A DNA stretch of 64,000 nt from Paenibacillus glucanolyticus NBRC 15330 (GTDB lineage Bacteria > Bacillota > Bacilli > Paenibacillales > Paenibacillaceae): the NCBI RefSeq assembly GCF_004000885.1, contig NZ_BIMC01000001.1, positions 186,001 through 250,000 of the forward strand, given 5' to 3'. This document shows positions 55,345 through 63,578 of the stretch, piece after piece. Under the pieces are notes generated by a model. That model saw only the letters and a program-made list of their open reading frames with translations. It did no database searches and had not been told where the DNA came from. Position numbers and translations under genes: made by a program. Position 1 is the first letter of the stretch. Every line of letters begins with the position of its first letter.

Positions 55345-56304
55345 CTAATACAGCGACTCGCCGGTCGCTTTCTTGCTGATGGTGTTCGCTATCGAGATCA
55401 GGAACAAGCCGACAACGGATTTGAACACCCCGATGGCTGTTGCATAGCTGTACTGAAGCTGCTGCAGGCCAGCCTTGTAAATGTACGTATCCAGAATCTC
55501 GCTGGATTGAATGTTAAGCGGGTTCTGAAACACAAAGACGCGTTCAAATCCATAATCCATGAAATCCCCAATCTTGAGCAGGAACAGGATCGTAATAACA
55601 GGAAGCAATGCCGGCAGCGTAATGCTGAGGGTCTGACGCCATCTTCCCGCTCCGTCAATATCGGAGGCTTCGTAGAGATCCGGGTTGATACCTGCAAGTG
55701 CCGCAAGATAGATAATGGTCCCCCATCCGACGTCCCTCCATAATCCGGAGCCCACCAGCACAGAACGAATATAGGAATCCTCTCCAAGAAAATAGATCGG
55801 TTCCATGCCGAACCAGCCCAGCATCACATTCACGATCCCGGATGATGGAGACAGAATGCCAACAAAGATACCGCTTACAATGACCCATGATAGAAAGTGC
55901 GGCGCATAGAAAATGGTCTGCACAATCTTCTTGTAAACGACTTGGCGAACCTCATTAAGGAGTAATGCCAGAACAATAGGCGCTGTAAAAGCAAACAAAA
56001 TGTCGTACGTGCCCAGTAGAAGCGTATTGCGTAATATTTTCAAGAAATCGTAATGCTGGAACATCCGTTCAAAGTGCTCGAGACCCACCCATGGACTTTG
56101 GGTCACGCCGGCAAACAGATTATAATTCTGAAATGCGATGACAGAGCCCATAAGCGGAACATACTTGAACAATCCGAAGAACAGAAGACCTGGTAGGGAT
56201 ATGAAATACAGTGCCCTGTATTTCCACATGAAGCCTAATATGTTTTTGCGCTTGGTATGTTTTCCCGGCAGCGCCTTGCTTACTGCTTTTGTTGGTTCGG
56301 CCAT
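55345..56304 (-). CDS. Sugar ABC transporter permease (LplB/YteP type)
   Basis: 319 residues, six membrane helices, first helix ALYFISLPGLLFFGLFKYVP. The EAA loop reads YEASDIDGAGRWRQTLSITL. The start codon at 56304 has GAGGTGAG upstream, inside the last codons of the tautomerase gene, only six bases after its stop, so the two are surely one transcript. Confidence 0.94.
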   Translation of the reverse strand: MAEPTKAVSKALPGKHTKRKNILGFMWKYRALYFISLPGLLFFGLFKYVPLMGSVIAFQNYNLFAGVTQSPWVGLEHFERMFQHYDFLKILRNTLLLGTYDILFAFTAPIVLALLLNEVRQVVYKKIVQTIFYAPHFLSWVIVSGIFVGILSPSSGIVNVMLGWFGMEPIYFLGEDSYIRSVLVGSGLWRDVGWGTIIYLAALAGINPDLYEASDIDGAGRWRQTLSITLPALLPVITILFLLKIGDFMDYGFERVFVFQNPLNIQSSEILDTYIYKAGLQQLQYSYATAIGVFKSVVGLFLISIANTISKKATGESLY

Positions 56305-56310
56305 CTGTGC

Positions 56311-56493
56311 TCACCTCTTGTTTCTCAAATTGGCCGGTGCATGATCATCTATCGGAATTTCGTCAAACTGGATGCTGATGAATTCGGGTTCACGATCAAT
56401 AATACGGGACAACTCTCTTGTAAAAACATCAATGATTTCGCTCTTCTGCTCATCCGAGCGTCCCTCATACATTTTAATAGTGATTTGCGGCAA
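56311..56493 (-). CDS. 4-oxalocrotonate tautomerase-like enzyme
   Basis: 60 residues, the full length of the small 4-OT subunit family. The start MPQITIKMYEGRSDEQKSEI gives the catalytic N-terminal Pro after Met removal and an Arg in the GRSDEQK turn. Subunits of this type assemble into hexamers that tautomerise 2-hydroxymuconate-type or other dienol acids. TTG start after AAGGAGGCG. It is the first gene of the importer operon, which suggests a role on an unsaturated keto acid derived from the imported sugar rather than on aromatics. B. subtilis YwhB is a relative. Confidence 0.85.
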   Translation of the reverse strand: MPQITIKMYEGRSDEQKSEIIDVFTRELSRIIDREPEFISIQFDEIPIDDHAPANLRNKR

Positions 56494-56583
56494 CGGCTTT
56501 CGCCTCCTTATGAAATGGATGTGATGAATATCCTTATCCTATAAGTTTTCAGGTACGGGCAGCAATGGAAGTTGATCGCTTCC

Positions 56584-56633
56584 CTTGTGTTTTTTTTAGG
56601 TGCAGAAGGCTGCTTGTGTTTTTTTAGGATCGG
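56584..56633 (+). repeat. Tandem T-tract repeats in a divergent promoter region
   Basis: Two copies 29 bases apart: CTTGTGTTTTTTTTAGGTGC (56584) and CTTGTGTTTTTTTAGGATCG (56613). They lie between the importer operon (minus) and the GH88 gene (plus). A third copy is at 54412. Confidence 0.5.
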
Positions 56634-56754
56634 CTTGTTATTTCAATAGTTCTTCTGCTCCGCGTATAGAATTTATCGCCTTTCTATGGAACAATAGGTC
56701 TCAGCAGAAACGAGACATCAGCCGATCTATACCATAAGTTCTGGGAGGGTTACG

Positions 56755-57960
56755 ATGAACGGACAACAGCAGGAAGCGATCACATCCTATTCGTTATTGT
56801 GGGAACGACTCGAGGCCAAACTATCACGCATGGCGGAGCAGCTGGCAGACAAGGTTCCCCATGCAACTAAGAACGGGATCTATGATTCCACCCGGATCGA
56901 TTGGTGGACCTCCGGTTTTTGGCCGGGGATGCTGTGGATTATGTATGATATGACCAAGCAGCCGCAGTATAAGGAATGGGCTTGGGAATGGGACATTAGA
57001 CTTGAGCAGGCCATTATTGCAGAGAGCAACTTTCATCATGATGTAGGCTTTCAGTTTCTGCCGACGGCCGTAATCAAACATAAGCTGACCGGGGATCAGG
57101 ATGCCAGGCGCAGAGGGGTGCTGGCCGCTACCCTGCTGGCTGGAAGATACAATCCTGCGGGACGGTTTATACGTGCCTGGAATCAGGTGAAACCTACCTC
57201 CTGGAATCACGGGAATGAAGGCTGGTCCATCATTGACTCCACCATGAACCTCTCCCTCCTGTTCTGGGCCTCCGAGGAGACAGGTGATCCGAGATATGCG
57301 CATATTGCCAGAGAGCAGGCCAATACGGTAGTGGAGCATTTTATAAGACCGGACGGCTCCGTTCGGCACATTTGTCGGTTTGATCCCTTCACCGGGGAAT
57401 TCATGGAAGCGCTCGGAGGACAAGGACTCGGACCCGAATCCGCCTGGAGCCGGGGCGCTGCCTGGGCCTTGCATGGCATGGCCAACACGTACCGGTATAC
57501 CGGTGATATCCGATATCTGGACGCCGCGAAACGCGTGGCGCATTTCTTTATCGCGTCCCTTGAGGAGGATTCCATACCGCTCTGGGATTTTCGTGCGGCA
57601 CCCGAGAGGCTGGAAACACCCGCAACAGCAGCAACCCATCAATCAGCTGAATCTCTCTTCATTGCGGCAGAACCCCGAGATACGTCAGCGGCATCCTGCG
57701 CTGCTTCGGGTTTGCTTGAGCTCGCAGATCAGGTACCGCAAACCGAAAGCGCGGTGTATCGCAGAAGTGCCTTGCGCATCATCGACTCCTTGACGACTCG
57801 TTACGCTGAATGGGATGATCCGAATTATGAAGGCATACTGAAAGAGGCAACAGGCCATCGACCTGGTGACCAAAATATCAACGTCTCCCTGATCTATGGC
57901 GATTATTATTATGTTGAGGCCGCTGCCAAGTTAATGGGGTGGAAAAACCGGATCTTCTGA
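56755..57960 (+). CDS. GH88 unsaturated glucuronyl hydrolase
   Basis: 401 residues, an (alpha/alpha)6 barrel. Family marks: DWWTSGFWPGMLW near residue 45, WSIIDSTMNLSLLFWAS near 160 with the conserved Asp, SAWSRGAAWALHGMANTY near 220, and PRDTSAASCAASGLLEL near 305. These enzymes hydrate the C4-C5 double bond of unsaturated uronyl residues left by polysaccharide lyases, releasing a 5-keto-4-deoxyuronate. No signal peptide, so it acts after import. GGGAGGG precedes ATG 56755. It diverges from the importer operon, implying a shared substrate such as lyase products of glycosaminoglycan-like or plant polysaccharides. Confidence 0.93.
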   Translation: MNGQQQEAITSYSLLWERLEAKLSRMAEQLADKVPHATKNGIYDSTRIDWWTSGFWPGMLWIMYDMTKQPQYKEWAWEWDIRLEQAIIAESNFHHDVGFQFLPTAVIKHKLTGDQDARRRGVLAATLLAGRYNPAGRFIRAWNQVKPTSWNHGNEGWSIIDSTMNLSLLFWASEETGDPRYAHIAREQANTVVEHFIRPDGSVRHICRFDPFTGEFMEALGGQGLGPESAWSRGAAWALHGMANTYRYTGDIRYLDAAKRVAHFFIASLEEDSIPLWDFRAAPERLETPATAATHQSAESLFIAAEPRDTSAASCAASGLLELADQVPQTESAVYRRSALRIIDSLTTRYAEWDDPNYEGILKEATGHRPGDQNINVSLIYGDYYYVEAAAKLMGWKNRIF

Positions 57961-57974
57961 TCTGGTTTTTTTGC
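57943..57974 (+). terminator. Terminator overlapping the GH88 stop
   Basis: Stem AAAAACCGGATC / GATCTGGTTTTT with a 4-nt loop and one G-U pair, followed by TT. The left arm is coding sequence. Confidence 0.8.
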
Positions 57975-58059
57975 GTAAGACAACCTCCATTTAAATAGGT
58001 TGCATAATTATGGAATTTATTGTACCTTGATACTCAGCAATCAAATTTAATTAATGGGA

Positions 58060-58240
58060 ATAGGTGCTGATGTTGAAGCCTCTTCAATTTCAGCTTAAAA
58101 GGGAAGTTTGGTGCAACACCAACGCGGTCCCGCCACTGTAACAGAGGAGTTTGCCATCGGATGATGCCACTGATCAGCTTTTGATCGGGAAGGCCATGGC
58201 AGACCTTGATTCTGGAGCCAGGAGACCTGCCTATTCTGAC
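58060..58240 (+). ncRNA. Cobalamin (B12) riboswitch
   Basis: The conserved core is present: AAAAGGGAA, then GGTGCAACACC, then GGTCCCGCCACTGTAA, and near the end GAGCCAGGAGACCTGCC. Together these define the adenosyl/methylcobalamin aptamer. It precedes a hairpin terminator and metE, so B12 binding should switch off the B12-independent methionine synthase, a logic well known in other bacteria. Confidence 0.93.
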
Positions 58241-58306
58241 AACACTGCTTACCTACGGGAGATAGGGAGGTGTTAAAGATCGCAGCATCCGTATGTACAC
58301 AACGGA

Positions 58307-58353
58307 GGCGTCTTTACCCTTGATATTTTGATCGGGGTAAAGGCGTCTTTTTT
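58307..58353 (+). terminator. Riboswitch expression-platform terminator
   Basis: GGCGTCTTTACCC pairs with GGGTAAAGGCGTC using G-U wobbles over 13 bp, followed by six T, 40 bases before the metE start codon. Confidence 0.8.
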
Positions 58354-58393
58354 ATTCAGTCATTTAAATATGTTGGTGGAGGCGAAGATATTG

Positions 58394-60691
58394 ATGGCAA
58401 ATGTTCAAAGCAGCAATCTCGGCTATCCGAGAATCGGAGCAAATCGCGAATGGAAAAAAGCATTGGAATCCTTCTGGAGCGGCAAGCTTGAGGAACACGA
58501 ACTTCTATCCAAATTGGACGACATTCGGTTGGACCGTTTACGCATTCAACAGGAGAAAGACATCGACCTTATTCCGGTTCATGATTTTACAATGTACGAC
58601 CATATGCTCGACATGTCGGTGATGTTTGGCTTGGTGCCACAGCGTTTCAAGTACGATGGTGGTCCTGTACCGCTGAGTGTCTACTTTGCCATGGCTCGCG
58701 GCAGTCAAGGTGCTGCTGCGTGCGAGATGACCAAATGGTTTAACACGAACTATCACTACATTGTACCGGAACTTCAGGATGCCAAACCACATCTTACGGT
58801 CAACAAGCCGCTAGAAGCTTACCGTGAAGCCAAATCCTCGCTAGGTATCGAAGGTAAACCTGTTCTTGTCGGTCCCTATACCTTCCTTAAGCTGTCTAAA
58901 GGCTACACCCCGGATCAATTCGAGTCCTTGCTGGACCAGTTCACGGATTTGTATGCGGTAATCCTGAAGGAGCTGGAGCAGGAAGGTGTTCAGTGGGTGC
59001 AGTTCGACGAACCGATTCTGGTTACTTCATTAACCAAAGATGAATTGGCGCTTGTATCATCCGTATACAAAAAACTTCATGCAGCGGCTCCGGCGATCCG
59101 GATCATGCTCCAAACCTACTTCGATTCGGTCAGCCATTATGTAGAGATCATCTCCTTGCCTGTGCAAGGCATCGGGCTTGATTTCGTACACGGCCTGGAT
59201 GGTAATACCGAACAGCTTCTCAAGCACGGATTTCCTGAGGATAAGGTACTGGGGGTTGGTCTTATCGACGGGCGTAACATCTGGCGTTCAGATCTCGATG
59301 CCAAGCTGGAATTGCTGGACACCCTCTCCCAAAAGGTGAAGCCTTCTCAATATGTGATACAGCCTAGCTGCAGCCTGCTCCATGTTCCCGTATCCACAGC
59401 TCATGAGGATAAGCTGGACCCCGTTCTTCGCCAGGCGTTATCTTTTGCCAATGAGAAGCTGGACGAATTGACGCTGCTCACTAGCGCGCTCAATAATGGG
59501 ATTGAATCCGTTTCCGAGCAGCTGAAAGAGCATAACCAGGCCGTAGCCGCCATGAATCAATCATCGCTGCGGAATAACGAACAAGTACAGAAAGAAACGT
59601 CCAAGGTTGTCGGATTGAATCCAACTCGAGCGCTGTCGTTTGAAGAGCGGCGCAAAGCCCAGCAGAAGAAATGGAATCTCCCGCTCCTCCCTACCACAAC
59701 CATCGGAAGTTTCCCGCAGTCGACCGAAGTTCGGCAGGCCCGGAAGAACTGGAGAAGCGGCGAATGGTCTGCCGAGCAGTATGAAACCTTCCTCGCCGAG
59801 CAAACTCGCGCCTGGATTGAGATTCAAGAAGACATCGGCCTGGATGTTCTCGTTCACGGGGAGTTTGAACGGACTGATATGGTGGAATTTTTCGGAGAAA
59901 AATTGGATGGGTTTGCCTTTACAGCTAACGGCTGGGTTCAGTCCTACGGATCGCGCTGCGTCAAACCTCCCGTCATCTATGGAGACGTTGAGTTCGTGAA
60001 CCCGATGACCGTGAAGGAAACCGTATATGCACAGAGCCTGACCTCGAAACCCGTCAAGGGGATGTTAACCGGACCGATCACGATCCTGAACTGGTCCTTC
60101 GTTCGCGACGACATATCAAGAGAATTGGTCGCTTATCAGATCGCCCTGGCTCTCCGACTTGAGGTTAACGCACTGGAGCAAGCAGGCATCGAGATGATCC
60201 AGGTTGACGAGCCGGCGCTTCGTGAAGGATTGCCGCTTAAGCGTGAAGATTGGCAGGCATATCTGGATTGGTCGGTGAAGGCATTCCGTCTGTCCACCTC
60301 ATCCGTGAAGGATACAACCCAAATTCATACCCATATGTGCTATTGCGAATTCCATGACATTATCGATTCCATTCGCGCCCTGGATGCCGACGTGATATCC
60401 ATCGAGACTTCACGGAGTCACGGCGAGCTGATCGGGAGCTTCGAGGAGCATACGTATGATCATGGCATCGGCCTTGGCGTTTACGATATTCACAGCCCGC
60501 GCGTTCCGGAAGTCGATGAGATGACCCAGATGATTAAGCGTGCGTTGTCCGTACTGGATCCCGAACTGTTCTGGATCAACCCCGACTGCGGATTGAAGAC
60601 GCGCGGGCGCGATGAAACCGTAGCTGCCCTGCGCAACATGGTTGCAGCAGCTGCCCAATATCGAGAGGTATTGTCCGTTAATCAATCCTAA
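58394..60691 (+). CDS. metE: Cobalamin-independent methionine synthase
   Basis: About 765 residues, full length for MetE. Opening SSNLGYPRIGANREWKKALE is diagnostic. The second barrel has LPTTTIGSFPQSTEVRQARK, GEFERTDMVEFFGEKLDGFA, the zinc/homocysteine region IHTHMCYCEF (His and Cys ligands), and the last ligand Cys in WINPDCGLKTRG. It transfers the methyl group of 5-methyltetrahydropteroyl-polyglutamate to homocysteine. The frame runs back to 58328 through the terminator, but ATG 58394 with GGTGGAGGCG upstream is the real start. It is controlled by the B12 riboswitch. Confidence 0.97.
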   Translation: MANVQSSNLGYPRIGANREWKKALESFWSGKLEEHELLSKLDDIRLDRLRIQQEKDIDLIPVHDFTMYDHMLDMSVMFGLVPQRFKYDGGPVPLSVYFAMARGSQGAAACEMTKWFNTNYHYIVPELQDAKPHLTVNKPLEAYREAKSSLGIEGKPVLVGPYTFLKLSKGYTPDQFESLLDQFTDLYAVILKELEQEGVQWVQFDEPILVTSLTKDELALVSSVYKKLHAAAPAIRIMLQTYFDSVSHYVEIISLPVQGIGLDFVHGLDGNTEQLLKHGFPEDKVLGVGLIDGRNIWRSDLDAKLELLDTLSQKVKPSQYVIQPSCSLLHVPVSTAHEDKLDPVLRQALSFANEKLDELTLLTSALNNGIESVSEQLKEHNQAVAAMNQSSLRNNEQVQKETSKVVGLNPTRALSFEERRKAQQKKWNLPLLPTTTIGSFPQSTEVRQARKNWRSGEWSAEQYETFLAEQTRAWIEIQEDIGLDVLVHGEFERTDMVEFFGEKLDGFAFTANGWVQSYGSRCVKPPVIYGDVEFVNPMTVKETVYAQSLTSKPVKGMLTGPITILNWSFVRDDISRELVAYQIALALRLEVNALEQAGIEMIQVDEPALREGLPLKREDWQAYLDWSVKAFRLSTSSVKDTTQIHTHMCYCEFHDIIDSIRALDADVISIETSRSHGELIGSFEEHTYDHGIGLGVYDIHSPRVPEVDEMTQMIKRALSVLDPELFWINPDCGLKTRGRDETVAALRNMVAAAAQYREVLSVNQS

Positions 60692-60707
60692 AGGGTTGAA
60701 GTAAGAA

Positions 60708-60751
60708 AACAGCAAGCGCTCTTGCTTAAAGCAGAGCGCTTGCTGTTTTTT
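60708..60751. terminator. Terminator between metE and the convergent kinase
   Basis: Perfect 14-bp stem ACAGCAAGCGCTC / GAGCGCTTGCTGT (plus flanking A-T), 12-nt loop, T-run on the plus side and A-run on the other, so it can serve both convergent genes. Confidence 0.85.
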
Positions 60752-61895
60752 ATATAGATGACTCCTGTCTCTGTACTTCCTGTTGTTGTCTGCTGGAATC
60801 GACGGGAATTTCCTTGGGTATCCGAATATAGAAGCAGCTTCCACCTGCTTGCTCTTTCCCGCTTTCAGCCCATACGTCTCCGCCGTGAGCTGCAACAAGC
60901 TGCTTGACGATGGCAAGTCCCATTCCGCTTCCACCATTTAACCGGTTCCTTGATTTATCTCCCCGATAAAGCCTTTCGAATATATACGGCAGATCGGAAG
61001 CTGGAATGCCTTGGCCTGAATCCTCAATACGAATCTGAACCGTATTCCCTTCGTCCACGAGATCAGTCTGGACCCTCCCGCTTGCCGGTGTGTGGTGCAG
61101 TGCGTTACTGAGCACGTTGATTAAGATTTGGAGCATCCGGTCCGTATCTACTTTAGCGATTATCGGCGAATCGCCGGGTTGATGCACGTATCGCAGATCC
61201 ACTTGTTTTTCATTGTACGCGGCCCTTACCACGGCTACTGCTCTCTCTATAATCTTGGCCAGATCCTGTTCCGATCGGGATAACTGAAACTCGGGTGATT
61301 CCATATTATGCAGATCTTCAAGCTCAGTAACCAGATCAATCAATCGGTCAATCTCTTCCAGGCAGGTTCGAAAGCGATCGGCTGTCGGCTCCCATATGCC
61401 GTCCTCCAGCGCACGGGTATGACTCTTCAAGGTAGTTAACGGCGTTCGCAGCTCATGGGCAATATCCTGCGTCATGTTTCTGCGAAGCTGCTCCTGCTTC
61501 TGCAGCTGTACAGCCAGCTCATTCAGCGAAGAACCGAGTCCCGCGATTTCATCGTCTCCTCGGGTATCCACCCTGATATCCAGTTTCCCTTGTGTCATCA
61601 TCTCAGCTGCTTGCTTCATCTGGATTAGGGGAGCCGATATCCTTCTAGCCACATAAATACCTATGATGGAGGCCACGGCTATCGACAGCAAGCATGTCAA
61701 AATAATGGATTGCATCTGCGCCTGCTCCAGATGTTCGTTCAGCTCGTCCATTCCGTGATGCCCATTCGACTGCTGCTGGTACATGGCTATATGATAATGG
61801 TTGGTCACAATATTGGTGACGGTAAACACGATCAGAATCCCTGCGGTGATGCTGATGATAATGGCGGCAAGCCTTAGATCCAGTCGCTGCTTCAA
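60750..61895 (-). CDS. Sensor histidine kinase (BaeS-like)
   Basis: 381 residues. Two membrane helices (about 8-30 and 64-85) flank a short external loop rich in His/Gln (MYQQQSNGHHGMDELNEHLE). HAMP follows (ARRISAPLIQMKQAAEMMTQ), then HisKA with DIAHELRTPLTTLKSH, then HATPase_c with N-box NVLSNALHHTP, G1 EDSGQGI and G2 GGSGMGLAIVKQLV. The small sensor loop suggests an envelope or membrane-stress signal; metal sensing by the His residues is speculative. It overlaps the regulator gene by four bases (ATGA). Confidence 0.94.
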   Translation of the reverse strand: MKQRLDLRLAAIIISITAGILIVFTVTNIVTNHYHIAMYQQQSNGHHGMDELNEHLEQAQMQSIILTCLLSIAVASIIGIYVARRISAPLIQMKQAAEMMTQGKLDIRVDTRGDDEIAGLGSSLNELAVQLQKQEQLRRNMTQDIAHELRTPLTTLKSHTRALEDGIWEPTADRFRTCLEEIDRLIDLVTELEDLHNMESPEFQLSRSEQDLAKIIERAVAVVRAAYNEKQVDLRYVHQPGDSPIIAKVDTDRMLQILINVLSNALHHTPASGRVQTDLVDEGNTVQIRIEDSGQGIPASDLPYIFERLYRGDKSRNRLNGGSGMGLAIVKQLVAAHGGDVWAESGKEQAGGSCFYIRIPKEIPVDSSRQQQEVQRQESSI

Positions 61896-62584
61896 GACAC
61901 CTCACCTCCAAAGCGGTAGCCGAATCCGTAGACGGTGATGATATATTGGGGCTGTCTTGAATCAGGCTCAATCTTCTGCCGCAAATTCTTGATATGCTGA
62001 TCAATAATGCGGATATCCCCGATAAAATCGTAGCCTAACACCCGGTCGACCAGTTCTTCGCGCGAAAAATTCCGCTGTGGATACTTGGCCAGCAAGAGCA
62101 GCAGTTTATATTCGCTGGGCGTCAAATTTATGACCTGTCCATCACAGGTTACCTCGTGCTTCAACGAATTGATCACAAGCCGCCCCTGGTGATATACAAT
62201 TACATCTGCAAGCAGCTTGCTGTCATCCCCCCGTCTTAAGACGGCTTTGATTCTTGCCATCACCTCGCGGGGGTCAAAAGGTTTTACAATATAGTCATCC
62301 GCACCGGCGGCAAATCCGCCAATCCGGCTGCTTTGGGCCACTTTTGCCGTCAACATCATAATCGGCACTGAGCTGAACGTTCGAATTTCCTGGCATACCC
62401 GCTCACCCTCCATATCCGGCAGCATCAGATCCAATATAACAAGATCCACAGTCTGCTCACGCATGTATCCCAATGCTTCGGCACCGTTTGTCGCTTCCAG
62501 TGTCAGATAATGTTCTTTAAGCAGATAAGAAGCAAGAACTTCTCTAATATTCGGCTCATCGTCCACGACTAATATGGTCTTCAT
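61892..62584 (-). CDS. OmpR-family response regulator (BaeR-like)
   Basis: 230 residues. Receiver domain with VVDDEP near residues 5-10, phospho-Asp in VDLVILDLMLPDMEG, and Lys in DDYIVKPFDPRE. The C-terminal winged helix (about 130-228) has NLTPSEYKLLLLLAKYPQRN and RIIDQHIKNLRQKIEPD. It is the partner of the downstream kinase; target genes are unknown. It is one OmpR-type regulator that could in principle bind the phased GTCAT array at 11133, but nothing links them directly. Confidence 0.95.
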   Translation of the reverse strand: MKTILVVDDEPNIREVLASYLLKEHYLTLEATNGAEALGYMREQTVDLVILDLMLPDMEGERVCQEIRTFSSVPIMMLTAKVAQSSRIGGFAAGADDYIVKPFDPREVMARIKAVLRRGDDSKLLADVIVYHQGRLVINSLKHEVTCDGQVINLTPSEYKLLLLLAKYPQRNFSREELVDRVLGYDFIGDIRIIDQHIKNLRQKIEPDSRQPQYIITVYGFGYRFGGEVS

Positions 62585-62682
62585 GGTTGCTTCTCCTTAT
62601 CGAGTGCTTTCTCAGTACAAGTCCACTTTAACATAAAAATTCATGATAACTGAAACTTGTGAAGATCTAGTGAGGACACGCC

Positions 62683-62707
62683 AAAAAAGCCCATGAATAC
62701 CATGGGC
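62683..62707 (-). terminator. Terminator of the isomerase operon
   Basis: On the minus strand GCCCATG / CATGGGC with a 5-nt loop followed by six T. Confidence 0.78.
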
Positions 62708-62729
62708 ATGGCTACTGTAATAATCCCCC

Positions 62730-63575
62730 TCATCCGTTTCTTTGGACTGCAGCCATTCGGGTCCTCAGGTAGTGAACACTCTGCGGCACCTCATTTTCTG
62801 ACAATCCATGAAGAATAAGCGGTCCCTTGAATTGATAATCTTGCAGCAGCCTCAAGTAAGCTCCGTAGTCCAGCTCACCAGTTCCGGCAGCCACATATTT
62901 CAGCCCGTCAGCGGTCGAATAATCCTTCGCGTGCGCGATAATGACCTCTTCGCCGAGCAGCGACAATACTTGTTCCAGAACATCGGCCAAAGGCTTCTCC
63001 TCCTCCGGCCTGAACAAATTCGCCGCATCCAGCACGACCTTTAATCGGGCTGAAGCGATGGTATCCAGCAGCTGCCTGCCTTTGACGGCATCGCTAACCA
63101 CATTGGCCGGCTCAGGTTCAATAGCGAGGTCAAGCTGGAATTCCTCCGCGATATTCACGGCCTCCTGCATCGTCAGGAGCAGATCATTCCACGCTTCCGG
63201 CGTATCGTTATCCGGATGCGTTCTCCACATATTGACCGGGTCCCTTGTGCCCGTGCACAAGGTGATGACCGAAGTTCCCATGGCATGGCACATCGCGGCC
63301 AAATGACGAAACCGGCGAACATCGTTCCGCAGTTTCTGCCGATCCGGGTGAATCATGTTAAAGGTACCGGAGACTGCAGCCATATGAAGATGCCGCTTCT
63401 CACACGCTTCCCTTATATGGACCGCCATCTCCATATCCACTGCATCCGGCAGAGACGGGAGACCAGCGCATGACAGATTGAACTGTATGATATCGAGTCC
63501 ACTTGCCATGACTGCATCCAAATTCCCATCCAATGTCGGACGGTCATACGTCTTGGAGAAGATGCCAAGCCTCAT
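62730..63575 (-). CDS. Sugar phosphate isomerase/epimerase (TIM barrel)
   Basis: 281 residues of the xylose-isomerase-like AP endonuclease-2 fold. Conserved metal-site residues appear in LAIEPEPANVVSDA (Glu), VVLDAANLF (Asp) and IIAHAKDYS (His/Asp). GTGELDYGAYL is the usual C-terminal signature. Related enzymes isomerise or epimerise inositols and keto sugars. It starts three bases after the Gfo/Idh/MocA gene with GGGAGGTGT as ribosome binding site, the common pairing in inositol or sugar catabolic operons. The substrate is not identifiable. Confidence 0.9.
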   Translation of the reverse strand: MRLGIFSKTYDRPTLDGNLDAVMASGLDIIQFNLSCAGLPSLPDAVDMEMAVHIREACEKRHLHMAAVSGTFNMIHPDRQKLRNDVRRFRHLAAMCHAMGTSVITLCTGTRDPVNMWRTHPDNDTPEAWNDLLLTMQEAVNIAEEFQLDLAIEPEPANVVSDAVKGRQLLDTIASARLKVVLDAANLFRPEEEKPLADVLEQVLSLLGEEVIIAHAKDYSTADGLKYVAAGTGELDYGAYLRLLQDYQFKGPLILHGLSENEVPQSVHYLRTRMAAVQRNG

Positions 63576-63578
63576 GCC

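Noticed and set aside
58328..58393. Upstream extension of the metE frame
   Set aside because: It runs through the riboswitch terminator and lacks a ribosome binding site; MetE homologues start at 58394.
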